From positions 863,019 through 927,018 of the forward strand of contig NZ_MLFK01000005.1 in NCBI RefSeq assembly GCF_001879205.1: a DNA stretch of 64,000 nt, in the 5' to 3' direction. Made by a program: the position numbers and the translations under genes. Below the pieces are notes generated by a model, which saw nothing but the letters and a program-made list of their open reading frames with translations, was not told where the DNA came from and did no database searches. The DNA comes from Flavobacterium johnsoniae (GTDB lineage Bacteria > Bacteroidota > Bacteroidia > Flavobacteriales > Flavobacteriaceae). Shown one piece after another: positions 7,518 through 16,749 of this stretch. Positions within the stretch are counted from its first letter, which is position 1. Each line of letters starts with the position of its first letter.

Positions 7518-8224
7518 AAATTCAGTTTAGTAAAATTCCAGTTCAGCGTATTAAAAATTATAAGTTCATTTTTTAAAGAAGGCAATTCTAAAATTAGTTT
7601 TAAAGTTTCGTGCGCCATCATATTTCCTATAATTCCCGGAAGAGTTCCTAAAACCCCGTTTAAACTACAATTCGGAACATCTTTAGGATCCGGCATTTCG
7701 GGAAAGAGGTCACGGAGGTTTTTGCTTCCTTTATGATTAAAAACAGCGATTTGGCCTTCAAATCTCAAAATGCTTCCGTAGACCAAAGGTTTTTTAAGCT
7801 TAACACAAGTATCATTGACTAAATAACGAGTCGAAAAATTATCTGAGCCATCGACAATAAAATCATATTGACGGATAATTTCTGATGCATTTTCGGCAGT
7901 TAGTTTTTCTGTAATCGCAGCAACTTCAATAAGTGGATTTAATTTTGAAACTACCTCTTTTGCTGCAATCGCTTTTTGCCGGCCAATTTCATTTTCAGTA
8001 TACAAAATCTGTCTGTGCAGATTGTGAATTTCAATCGTATCAAAATCCATAATACCTATAAATCCAACTCCGGCTGTAGCAATATATTGTAAAATCGGAC
8101 AGCCTAAACCGCCTGCGCCAATTACTAAAACTCGTGCTTTTTTTAATTTTTCCTGACCCTCATCTCCAATTTCCGGAAGAATGGTCTGTCTGTTGTAACG
8201 AAGAAATTCTTGTATTACGCTCAT
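7514..8224 (-). CDS. thiF: ThiF-family adenylyltransferase for ThiS
   Basis: An E1-like enzyme that adenylates the C-terminal Gly of ThiS so that it can accept sulfur for thiazole synthesis. The 236-residue form starts at the ATG at 8224 (MSVIQEFLRYNRQ); a longer in-frame start exists at 8254 but adds a non-conserved stretch. The nucleotide motif GAGGLGCP lies at 36-43, and DFDTIEIHNLHRQILY and DGSDNFSTRYLVND are also present. The Cys in NCSLNGVLG fits the family's reactive Cys region. The two CxxC pairs that bind zinc in many homologues are absent. Last gene of the thi operon. Confidence 0.9.
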   Translation of the reverse strand: MSVIQEFLRYNRQTILPEIGDEGQEKLKKARVLVIGAGGLGCPILQYIATAGVGFIGIMDFDTIEIHNLHRQILYTENEIGRQKAIAAKEVVSKLNPLIEVAAITEKLTAENASEIIRQYDFIVDGSDNFSTRYLVNDTCVKLKKPLVYGSILRFEGQIAVFNHKGSKNLRDLFPEMPDPKDVPNCSLNGVLGTLPGIIGNMMAHETLKLILELPSLKNELIIFNTLNWNFTKLNF

Positions 8225-8261
8225 TTTAATTAATTTTAGATTGATGAAAAGCAAACAAAAG

Positions 8262-8290
8262 AATCTGAAATCTAAACTCTAAAATCTGAA
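8262..8290. repeat. AATCTGAAATCTAAA-type repeat at the thiH stop
   Basis: The 15-mer AATCTGAAATCTAAA (8262-8276) is followed by a partial second copy. An identical 15-mer occurs at 25425-25439. The repeat overlaps the end of thiH: it supplies the last few codons and the stop. Confidence 0.6.
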
Positions 8291-9399
8291 ATATAACTTC
8301 TGTCCCAATCTTTCCAAACAGGTTCATAACCTTTGTTTTTTATAATTCTTTCAATTTCATCAGCAGAGCGTTCGTCGCTGATTTCGAATTGTTCTAAAGA
8401 CTGTGGGTCAACCACATAACCACCCGGATTCGTTTTTGATCCTGCGCTCATGCTCGTAACACCAATTGGGATTATATTATTTCTGAATTTCTCGTTTTCT
8501 CGTGTCGAAATTGAAATTTCCAGATCTTCATTCCACAAACGATAAGCACAGATTAATTGCGTCAGGTCTTTATCATCCATAATAAAATTGGGTTCGATAA
8601 TTCCTTCGGCAGGGCGGAGGCGGGGAAACGAAACGGAATATTTAGTCTGCCAGTATTTCTTTTGAAGATAATCTAAATGCAAAGCGTTGAAAAAACTATC
8701 TGTCCGCCAGTCTTCTAAACCTAATAAAACACCTAAGCCAATTTTATGAATTCCGGCAGTGCCAATTCGGTCTGGAGTTTCTAATCTATAGTCAAAATTT
8801 GATTTTTTGCCTTTGGTATGATACTTTTTGTAAACCTCCTTATGATATGTTTCCTGATATACCAAAACCGAATAAACGCCCGCATTGTGCAAAATCTCAT
8901 AATCTTCTGTAGAAAGCGGCTGTACTTCAACAGAAATAATCGAAAATTGTTCGCGTATTAATGCAATTGCATTCAGGAAATAATTAATATTTACGGTATA
9001 ATTTGCCTCGCCTGTAACCAATAAAACATGATCGAACCCCGTTTTCTTTAAAGCTTCAACTTCTAATTTTATTTCAGCATCCGAAAGAGTTTTTCTTTTG
9101 ATTTTATTGTCTAAACTAAATCCGCAATAGGTGCAAATGTTTTGGCATTCATTGCTCAAATATAAAGGGGCATACATCTGAATCGTTTTCCCGAAACGTT
9201 TCTTGGTGATTTCATGGCATTTCTGGGCCATTTCTTCTAAATAATTCTGGGCAATAGGAGAGATCAAAACCAAAAAATCATCGAGATTGTATTTGGTTTT
9301 TGCCAAAGTTCTTTCGACATCTTTTGCTGTGGTTTTATATATTTTGGATTGAATGGAATCCCAATTATATTGCTCAAAAATAGATTTGAATGTGTTCAT
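8272..9399 (-). CDS. thiH: 2-iminoacetate synthase ThiH
   Basis: A radical SAM enzyme that cleaves tyrosine to dehydroglycine (2-iminoacetate) and p-cresol for thiazole formation by ThiG. The CX3CX2C cluster motif is at C85, C89 and C92 (LSNECQNICTYCGFS). The C-terminal domain has SVSFPRLRPAEG and GVTSMSAGSKTNPGGY, typical of ThiH. The 375-residue length is normal. Its presence means glycine oxidation by ThiO is not needed. The last residues, ISDFRV, come from an intergenic-type repeat that provides the stop codon, so the C terminus may be locally remodelled. Confidence 0.96.
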   Translation of the reverse strand: MNTFKSIFEQYNWDSIQSKIYKTTAKDVERTLAKTKYNLDDFLVLISPIAQNYLEEMAQKCHEITKKRFGKTIQMYAPLYLSNECQNICTYCGFSLDNKIKRKTLSDAEIKLEVEALKKTGFDHVLLVTGEANYTVNINYFLNAIALIREQFSIISVEVQPLSTEDYEILHNAGVYSVLVYQETYHKEVYKKYHTKGKKSNFDYRLETPDRIGTAGIHKIGLGVLLGLEDWRTDSFFNALHLDYLQKKYWQTKYSVSFPRLRPAEGIIEPNFIMDDKDLTQLICAYRLWNEDLEISISTRENEKFRNNIIPIGVTSMSAGSKTNPGGYVVDPQSLEQFEISDERSADEIERIIKNKGYEPVWKDWDRSYISDFRV

Positions 9400-9405
9400 A
9401 GTTTT

Positions 9406-9489
9406 TTAACCGCAAAGCACGCGGAGATTTACGCAAGGTTCGCAAAGCTTTGCGTTCTTAGCGCTTTTCTTTGCGAACTTTGCGGTTAA
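9406..9489. repeat. Palindromic element in the thiH-thiG gap
   Basis: The outer arms TTAACCGCAAAG (9406-9417) and CTTTGCGGTTAA (9478-9489) are perfect complements. Between them lie further copies of GCAAAG/CTTTGC, including CGCAAAGCTTTGCG, so the whole gap could fold into a branched or long hairpin. It is clearly richer in G+C than neighbouring spacers and looks like an inserted palindromic unit. Confidence 0.8.
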
Positions 9490-9494
9490 ATTAT

Positions 9495-10283
9495 TTAGTC
9501 ATATAAAAATGAAGTCAAAGGGCTAGACGCTGCAGCATAATTTTGCTGGTTTGCAATTCTCGCTTCAAAGGCTTTTCTTCCGGCGATTACCGCTTCTTTA
9601 AAAGCCTCGGCCATTAATTTTGGATTTCCTGCAACAGCGATTGCAGTATTTACCAAAACGGCATCGGCACCAATTTCCATTGCTTTTGCAGCGTCAGATG
9701 GAGCGCCAATTCCAGCATCAATAATAACCGGAACAGTACTTTGTTCAATAATAATTTCTAAAAAATCAATGGTTTTTAGACCTTTGTTGCTTCCTATTGG
9801 AGATCCTAATGGCATCACGGCAGTTGTTCCTGCATTTTCCAAATGTTTGCATAAAACAGGATCGGCGTGAATATAAGGCAGTACTAAAAGGCCAAGTTTA
9901 GCCAGCTCTTCTGTTGCTTTTAAAGTCTCAATTGGATCCGGCATTAAGTATTTTGGGTCCGGATGAATTTCCAGTTTTACCCAATTTGTTTCTAAAGCTT
10001 CGCGGGCTAATTGTGCAGCAAAAACGGCTTCTTTAGCATTTCTTGCACCAGATGTATTAGGCAATAAATTGATATTAGGATGCTGCAGATGTGATAGAAT
10101 TGCGTCTGTGTCAGTTTCGAGATCAACGCGTTTGAGTGCAACCGTAACCAATTCGCTTTCTGAAGCTAAAATCGCTTCTTCCATTTCTTTGTTTGATCCA
10201 AATTTCCCTGTTCCTAGAAACAAACGCGATTTGAAGCTTTTATCTCCAATATTAAACAATGACGTTTGCATATAATTTTTCAT
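9495..10283 (-). CDS. thiG: Thiazole synthase ThiG
   Basis: ThiG forms the thiazole phosphate ring from 1-deoxy-xylulose 5-phosphate, ThiS thiocarboxylate and 2-iminoacetate. The 262-residue TIM-barrel protein shows [60 protein letters not shown] and [17 protein letters not shown], all hallmarks. The start at 10283 overlaps the thiE end; an internal ATG at 10271 (MQTSLF) is equally possible. Overlap with thiE indicates translational coupling within the thi operon. Confidence 0.95.
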   Translation of the reverse strand: MKNYMQTSLFNIGDKSFKSRLFLGTGKFGSNKEMEEAILASESELVTVALKRVDLETDTDAILSHLQHPNINLLPNTSGARNAKEAVFAAQLAREALETNWVKLEIHPDPKYLMPDPIETLKATEELAKLGLLVLPYIHADPVLCKHLENAGTTAVMPLGSPIGSNKGLKTIDFLEIIIEQSTVPVIIDAGIGAPSDAAKAMEIGADAVLVNTAIAVAGNPKLMAEAFKEAVIAGRKAFEARIANQQNYAAASSPLTSFLYD

Positions 10284-10890
10284 TTAGTTGTTGAATGAGT
10301 ATTTTCTTTTCAGTGCTTTCGGTGATGATTCCAGAAACCGCAATTCCGAAAATTCCAGTTTCCATTAACGGACTTACATCTTTCAATGTGATCCCGCCAA
10401 TGGCATAAACGGGAACCTCAATTTTGTTCTTTTTCAGTTTTTGAAGAATTTCAAAATATCCGGACAAACCCAAAATTGGACTTAGCTTTTCTTTTGTATT
10501 GGTAAATCGAAAAGGACCTAAACCAATATAATCACAGCTGTTTTTTACGTGATTTTGAATGTCTTCAAAAGTATTAGCTGTTCCGCCAATGATCTTTGTG
10601 GTTCCTAAAATGGCTCTTGCTTCGTCAATTTTCATGTCAGTTAAGCCAAGATGAACGCCGTCGGCATTGATTTGCTGTGCGAGATGCAGATTGTCGTTTA
10701 CGATAAATGCGGCGAGATATTCTTCGCAGAGAAGTTTTACTGCTTCTGCCAGTTTAAAACTGTTTTTTTCAGTTTGGTTTTTAAACCGCATTTGTATCCA
10801 GTCACATCCTGCATCTAAAGCCTGATGAATATTGTACAATTGTTCTTCGATTGTGTTTCCTTGAGAAATATATTGCAGTTTATTATACAT
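10252..10890 (-). CDS. thiE: Thiamine phosphate synthase ThiE
   Basis: Couples HMP diphosphate and thiazole phosphate to thiamine phosphate. The 212-residue protein keeps the ThiE active-site blocks: WIQMRFKN for pyrophosphate binding, [48 protein letters not shown] and PVYAIGGI. Because the other ThiE-like gene at 11590-12198 has lost several of these, this copy is the likely catalytic synthase. It overlaps thiG downstream and thiD upstream by a few bases. Confidence 0.93.
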   Translation of the reverse strand: MYNKLQYISQGNTIEEQLYNIHQALDAGCDWIQMRFKNQTEKNSFKLAEAVKLLCEEYLAAFIVNDNLHLAQQINADGVHLGLTDMKIDEARAILGTTKIIGGTANTFEDIQNHVKNSCDYIGLGPFRFTNTKEKLSPILGLSGYFEILQKLKKNKIEVPVYAIGGITLKDVSPLMETGIFGIAVSGIITESTEKKILIQQLNEKLYANVIV

Positions 10891-11632
10891 AATGATATCC
10901 GATTAAAGTTGATGTTGAGCTCAGGTATTTTTCGATATATATTTTAGCATTTTTGCAGGCTTCTTTTATAGTTTGATTTAAGGCTAAATTTGAAGCAATT
11001 GCCGATGAAAGTACACAGCCGGAACCGTGTTTTTCGAAGCATTTTTTTTGAGTTGGAAGCAAATCCAAAATTTCATTTTTTAGAAATAAACGATCAGTTC
11101 CAATTGCGGTTTCATTATGTCCTCCCTTTAATAAAATAGTAGTTGGAATCGCATTTAACCAGAGTTTTTTCGGAACAAACCCGGGAAATAAAATTTCAAT
11201 TTCATTATAATTGGGTGTAATCAAATCAATTTGCGATAAAATTTTATTCAATTCCAGGTGATTTTCAATATTCATAAACTCAAACTTCGTTGTCGATTTT
11301 AAAACCGGATCCCAAACGATCTTGGATTCAGGAGAAATTCGTTTTATTGTTGAAACAATTTCCCTTAAATACTGTATTGATGGAACAATCCCAATTTTTA
11401 CCGCATCAATTTTATAGCTTTGAAAAAGGGTTTCAATTGATCGAAGAACAAAACTTAAATCCATCCACTCGATTTCATAAAATTTATGTTCGGTCTGAAT
11501 CGTATTGGCCGTAGCAATAGCAAAACCAACAATTTTATGTTGTTCAAATGTCTTTACATCAGCTAAAATACCTGCGCCTCCGGACGGATCTAAACCTGCG
11601 ATTGTAAGTGCGAAAGGACGATTTTCTGACAT
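10883..11632 (-). CDS. thiD: Hydroxymethylpyrimidine/phosphomethylpyrimidine kinase
   Basis: ThiD phosphorylates HMP and HMP phosphate in the pyrimidine branch of thiamine synthesis. This 249-residue ribokinase-fold protein starts ALTIAGLDPSGGAGILADVKTF, the strongly conserved ThiD N terminus, and has the ATP-site block KHGSGCVLSSAIASNLA near the C terminus with the catalytic-type Gly-Ser-Gly-Cys. VWDPVLKST is also characteristic. It overlaps the upstream tenI-like gene by 43 bases and thiE by 8 bases, a compact operon arrangement. Confidence 0.94.
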   Translation of the reverse strand: MSENRPFALTIAGLDPSGGAGILADVKTFEQHKIVGFAIATANTIQTEHKFYEIEWMDLSFVLRSIETLFQSYKIDAVKIGIVPSIQYLREIVSTIKRISPESKIVWDPVLKSTTKFEFMNIENHLELNKILSQIDLITPNYNEIEILFPGFVPKKLWLNAIPTTILLKGGHNETAIGTDRLFLKNEILDLLPTQKKCFEKHGSGCVLSSAIASNLALNQTIKEACKNAKIYIEKYLSSTSTLIGYHYV

Positions 11633-12198
11633 AATTTAAATTCTTTTAATGGGTTTTCATTGTTCCAAATAGCTCCTAAAAGCGCAGCATCGTCAAAACC
11701 ATTTTTTAGTGGGTTATGTATGTTTTCAGAAGTAACGCCGCCCAAAGCGATCACTTTTGTTTTAAAATTTGTCCGTGATTTTATTTCTTCAAAAAGATCT
11801 CTTTTCGGGTGGTAATTTTCTTTAGAGATACTTTTAAAAACCGGGCTTAGAAAGGCGTAATCGAAATCATTTTCTAAAGAGTTAAAATCTTGGATAGAAT
11901 GTGTTGAAGTTGAATGAAACCTACAAGGTTTTGACCTTGCAGGAAATTCAAAAGCTTCTTTTCTACTTTTTTCAGAAAAATGTAATCGGTAAATTCCAAA
12001 ATCCTCAGCCATTGCATGATGATTGTGTAAAACAAGTTGATCTCTAAATTCTGGTTTTATTTGATGAATGAGTCGTGCCATTTCCAATTCAGAAAAATCA
12101 GGTTTCCGAATATGAAGCAAAGGCAAGCCTTCTTCAAATAAAGAATCAATAATGCTGATTTCATGTGCAATTGCTGAAGGATTTGTAATTATCATCAT
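11590..12198 (-). CDS. TenI/ThiE-like protein containing an inserted palindrome
   Basis: A 202-residue ThiE-superfamily paralogue located between thiC and thiD. Shared fold motifs are LLHIRKPDFSE, LVLHNHH, HSTSTHSIQDFNSL, DYAFLSPVFKSISKENY and VIALGGVTSENI. It lacks the GVHLG block of true ThiE, having YRLHFSEK instead. It is therefore closer to TenI, an isomerase of thiazole tautomers in other bacteria, but the present role is inferred. A 24-base palindrome at 11920-11943 lies in frame just before HSTSTHSI and encodes residues not expected in the family, suggesting an insertion that preserved the reading frame. Confidence 0.8.
   Translation of the reverse strand: MMIITNPSAIAHEISIIDSLFEEGLPLLHIRKPDFSELEMARLIHQIKPEFRDQLVLHNHHAMAEDFGIYRLHFSEKSRKEAFEFPARSKPCRFHSTSTHSIQDFNSLENDFDYAFLSPVFKSISKENYHPKRDLFEEIKSRTNFKTKVIALGGVTSENIHNPLKNGFDDAALLGAIWNNENPLKEFKLCQKIVLSHLQSQV
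11920..11943. repeat. Short palindrome inside the tenI-like coding sequence
   Basis: CCTACAAGGT (11920-11929) and ACCTTGCAGG (11934-11943) form a stem of 10 pairs with one G-T pair and a 4-base loop. It resembles intergenic CCTACAAGG/CCTTGTAGG palindromes I recall from Flavobacterium genomes, but here it is translated (minus strand). Confidence 0.7.
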
Positions 12199-12216
12199 TT
12201 TTGTGAGATGTTAGAA

Positions 12217-12307
12217 GTGAAATGTTGTTTGTAAAAAGTGAGAGTTGAAAAAGTTAAAAACATAGGTCTTTGCATTTAAATCTCACTTTTTACAATTCAC
12301 ATTTCAC
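12217..12307. repeat. Long inverted repeat in the gap between thiC and the tenI-like gene
   Basis: The 27-base arms at 12217-12243 and 12281-12307 are complementary at 24 positions (core TAAAAAGTGAGA / TCTCACTTTTTA), around a 37-base loop. It fills nearly all of the gap and ends next to the thiC stop. It could fold in the mRNA and tune expression of downstream thi genes. Confidence 0.8.
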
Positions 12308-12308
12308 A

Positions 12309-14406
<2,098 letters not shown>

Positions 14407-14410
<4 letters not shown>

Positions 14411-14449
14411 TCCTCTTGAATTTAGTATATAGTTATACTTTAGGAATGG
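14407..14449 (-). promoter_or_regulatory. Start-codon-sequestering hairpin of thiS (riboswitch expression platform)
   Basis: CCATTCCT at 14407-14414 and AGGAATGG at 14442-14449 are perfect complements. In the mRNA they pair the ribosome site and ATG of thiS with upstream leader sequence. An inner stem AGTATA (14424-14429) / TATACT (14434-14439) extends it. This is the shape expected for translational repression. Confidence 0.65.
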
Positions 14450-14487
14450 CTACAGAAACGCATAGAAATGCGCGCAGAAGTCATCTT

Positions 14488-14567
14488 ACTTTTCCCTACG
14501 CTAGTATGAACTAGATCAGGTTCAGAGGGTAAAATCTCAGCCTACAAGTTGTAGACACCCCTAAAGT
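14488..14567 (-). promoter_or_regulatory. TPP (THI-box) riboswitch
   Basis: On the minus strand the conserved TPP aptamer blocks appear in order: AGGGGTG, CTGAGA, ACCCTCTGAACCTGATC, then AGGGA. The closing helix P1 is ACTTT (complement of 14563-14567) with AAAGT (complement of 14488-14492). It lies 78 bases before the thiS start and controls the thi operon in response to thiamine diphosphate. Confidence 0.96.
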
Positions 14568-14573
14568 GTGAAG

Positions 14574-14581
14574 CAAATATA
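14574..14581 (-). promoter_or_regulatory. -7 promoter element of the thi operon
   Basis: The complement reads TATATTTG, an exact TAnnTTTG match, placed immediately upstream of the riboswitch. No clear -33 TTTG was found. Confidence 0.65.
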
Positions 14582-14630
14582 TGTAATTTTTTGTTTAAAA
14601 GTTTCAGGTTTCAAGTTTAAGGGTAAAAAA

Positions 14631-14661
14631 ACTGAAAACTGCGACTGAAAACTGTGACTGA
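14631..14661. repeat. Two tandem 13-bp repeats next to tag
   Basis: ACTGAAAACTGCG (14631-14643) and ACTGAAAACTGTG (14644-14656), with a partial third copy, fill the spacer between the thi promoter region and the tag stop codon. Confidence 0.7.
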
Positions 14662-15231
14662 TTACTGAGTTCTCGTCCAGCAGTCTTGGATATGGTCGTT
14701 GACCATTCCGGTTGCCTGCATGTGAGCGTAAATAACGGTTGAGCCTACAAATTTGAAACCTCGTTTTTTTAAATCCTTGCTAATAGCATCAGAAAGAGGC
14801 GTTGTAGCGGGAACATCTTTTAAAGTTTTTGGATTATTATCAATAGGTTTTCCATCGGTAAATTTCCAGATGTAAGCTGAAAAACTTCCAAATTCTTTCT
14901 GAACTTCCATAAATGCCTGAGCGTTTGAAACAGCCGATTTAACTTTGAGTTTATTGCGTATTATTCCTGTATTCTGTAATAATTCTTTAATTTTTTCTTC
15001 AGAATAATTTGCGATTTTTTTATAATCAAAATGATCGAATGCATTTCTGAAATTCTCTCTTTTATTTAAAATGGTGATCCAGCTTAACCCGGCCTGAAAA
15101 GTTTCCAGAATTAAAAATTCAAATAAAGAAGAATCGTCGTAAACCGGAACGCCCCATTCTTCATCATGATATTTTTTATATAAATCACTTGCTGAACACC
15201 AGCCGCATCGTATAATGTTTTCTTTTTCCAT
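14662..15231 (-). CDS. tag: DNA-3-methyladenine glycosylase I
   Basis: Tag removes 3-methyladenine from alkylated DNA in base excision repair. The 189-residue sequence contains the family signature RCGWCSASDLYKKYHDEEWGVP with zinc-binding Cys and His, the following LFEFLILETFQAGLSWITILNKRENFR, and the C-terminal GFKFVGSTVIYAHMQATGMVNDH, where the second zinc-binding His lies. Length is standard. Its start overlaps the stop of the upstream lipoprotein gene by one base, so the two are probably translated from one mRNA. Confidence 0.97.
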   Translation of the reverse strand: MEKENIIRCGWCSASDLYKKYHDEEWGVPVYDDSSLFEFLILETFQAGLSWITILNKRENFRNAFDHFDYKKIANYSEEKIKELLQNTGIIRNKLKVKSAVSNAQAFMEVQKEFGSFSAYIWKFTDGKPIDNNPKTLKDVPATTPLSDAISKDLKKRGFKFVGSTVIYAHMQATGMVNDHIQDCWTRTQ

Positions 15232-15914
15232 TATTTTCCAATTTGCCAGCTGTAACCTTTTACGGTTGGAATATAGGCTGAACGTCCAATTATGATTAAA
15301 TCAGTATAGATTTTTTTGTCGTATTTAATGCCGATCGCATTGCCGGAAGTATAGAGTTTATTGGCTTTAAACCTAATTTTCATTAATCCGTCTCTAAATT
15401 TTGCGTCAGATACTTTTTCTACAAACCAGGTCGAATGCCATTTTACGGCTATTTCGTCTTCGGCGATTTTGGTAATGCTTTTTACCAGTTTTACCGCTTC
15501 TTCCGGAATTTGAAAGTTTTGCGTTAACTGCTTTTGTGTTACCGTCTGGCCAATTTTACTTTGAGAGAGAATTTTTCTTAAGTTAACAAAAGTCATTAAC
15601 GATTTGTTAGCCTCATTTTTTGTGTCTAGAATATTTTCTGTTAGAGTATGCTCATTCTCAATTTGTGGTTTTGTATCTATCTCTTCTTTTACTGCAAAGC
15701 TGTTTTTTCCGGCCGATGCCTTCTTTTTTATTTCTTTGGAAACAGCGACTGTATCTAATGAAGCTTTTTTTATGATTTTTTCAGAAACTGGTTTTAACTT
15801 ATTTACAGGATAAACCACTTCTTTTTTCGGCTGTTGTTTTGGATCGTTTCCGCAGCTGAAAAAGAAGTGAAATATTGTAAATAAGAGTATGGTAGTGTTT
15901 CTGTTCATGGTCAC
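15231..15914 (-). CDS. Uncharacterised lipoprotein
   Basis: A protein of about 225 residues with a lipoprotein signal: a hydrophobic N terminus ending FFFSCGND, giving a lipidated Cys near residue 20. The start could be 15914 (MTMNRN) or 15908 (MNRN). Residues about 25-105 are Lys/Glu/Ser/Thr-rich and probably disordered. The last 115 residues look folded, with VKWHSTWFVEKVSDAKF, MKIRFKANKLYTSGNAIGIKY and DLIIIGRSAYIPTV. I do not recognise a family. It lies three bases after the transporter gene and overlaps tag, forming one unit. Confidence 0.75.
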   Translation of the reverse strand: MTMNRNTTILLFTIFHFFFSCGNDPKQQPKKEVVYPVNKLKPVSEKIIKKASLDTVAVSKEIKKKASAGKNSFAVKEEIDTKPQIENEHTLTENILDTKNEANKSLMTFVNLRKILSQSKIGQTVTQKQLTQNFQIPEEAVKLVKSITKIAEDEIAVKWHSTWFVEKVSDAKFRDGLMKIRFKANKLYTSGNAIGIKYDKKIYTDLIIIGRSAYIPTVKGYSWQIGK

Positions 15915-15917
15915 AAG

Positions 15918-16577
15918 TTATTCCTTAACAGGATCATTTTCTAAATATTTTTTAATTAAATGATGTCCTAGATATATTGCAGGAGTTAATAGAATTGCGA
16001 TTGCTAGTTTAAAAGTATATCCAATTAATCCTGAAGATATAAAAGTATCAAAATCGATTTTCCCCGGGAGCCAGAATGCTATTCCAAGTACAATAAAAGA
16101 GTCAAATAATTGAGAAATTACAGTTGATCCTGTGGTTCTCAGCCAGATTTTTTTATGCCCTGTTCGTTTTCTAAAAAACCAAAAAACGCTTACATCTATT
16201 AATTGAGAAACCATAAAGGCAATTATACTTCCAAAAATAATCCACATACTCTGGCCAAATACGGCTTCGAATTGTTCGTCATTAACGGGACTGATTCCTT
16301 TTGCCGCCGGAATTACAATGGCCATAAATAAAATTAGAAAAGCATAAGCAATTAAACAAGCCGTTATAAATGAAAGTTTTTTTACGCCTTTTTCGCCAAA
16401 ATATTCATTAATTAAATCGGTGGTTAAAAAAACAATCGGCCAGGGCAAAATTCCAATACTCATTACAAAAGGGCCAATTTGAATTAATTTTCCTCCAATA
16501 AGCTCAGCCACAACGGCATTCGTTATAAATATTCCTGCCAGGATTACAAAAACAATTTCTTTTCTGGTTTTAAACAT
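15918..16577 (-). CDS. Queuosine precursor transporter (VUT/YhhQ family)
   Basis: A 219-residue inner-membrane protein with about six transmembrane segments. It matches the YhhQ family (DUF165, VUT), which imports queuosine precursors such as preQ0. Characteristic pieces are VVAELIGGKLIQIGPF, LPWPIVFLTTDLINEYFGEKGVKK, AFMVSQLIDVSVFWFFRKRTG and WLRTTGSTVISQLFDSFIV. The window also carries queG, the last step of queuosine synthesis, at 60069. It is first in a three-gene unit with the lipoprotein and tag. Confidence 0.88.
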   Translation of the reverse strand: MFKTRKEIVFVILAGIFITNAVVAELIGGKLIQIGPFVMSIGILPWPIVFLTTDLINEYFGEKGVKKLSFITACLIAYAFLILFMAIVIPAAKGISPVNDEQFEAVFGQSMWIIFGSIIAFMVSQLIDVSVFWFFRKRTGHKKIWLRTTGSTVISQLFDSFIVLGIAFWLPGKIDFDTFISSGLIGYTFKLAIAILLTPAIYLGHHLIKKYLENDPVKE

Positions 16578-16749
16578 TCTATTTTTGGTTAATGAGTTTC
16601 AAATTTAAGCTATTTCTTTAAATCATAGAAATTCATTCATTTTTAAAATCGACTTCATTTGATGTTTGCTTTTGATTGGTTAATTTTGGGAATGCTGTCG
16701 TTATTTGTCTTTTGAAAATAATCGGCGCAGAAACTAATTATTATTTATT

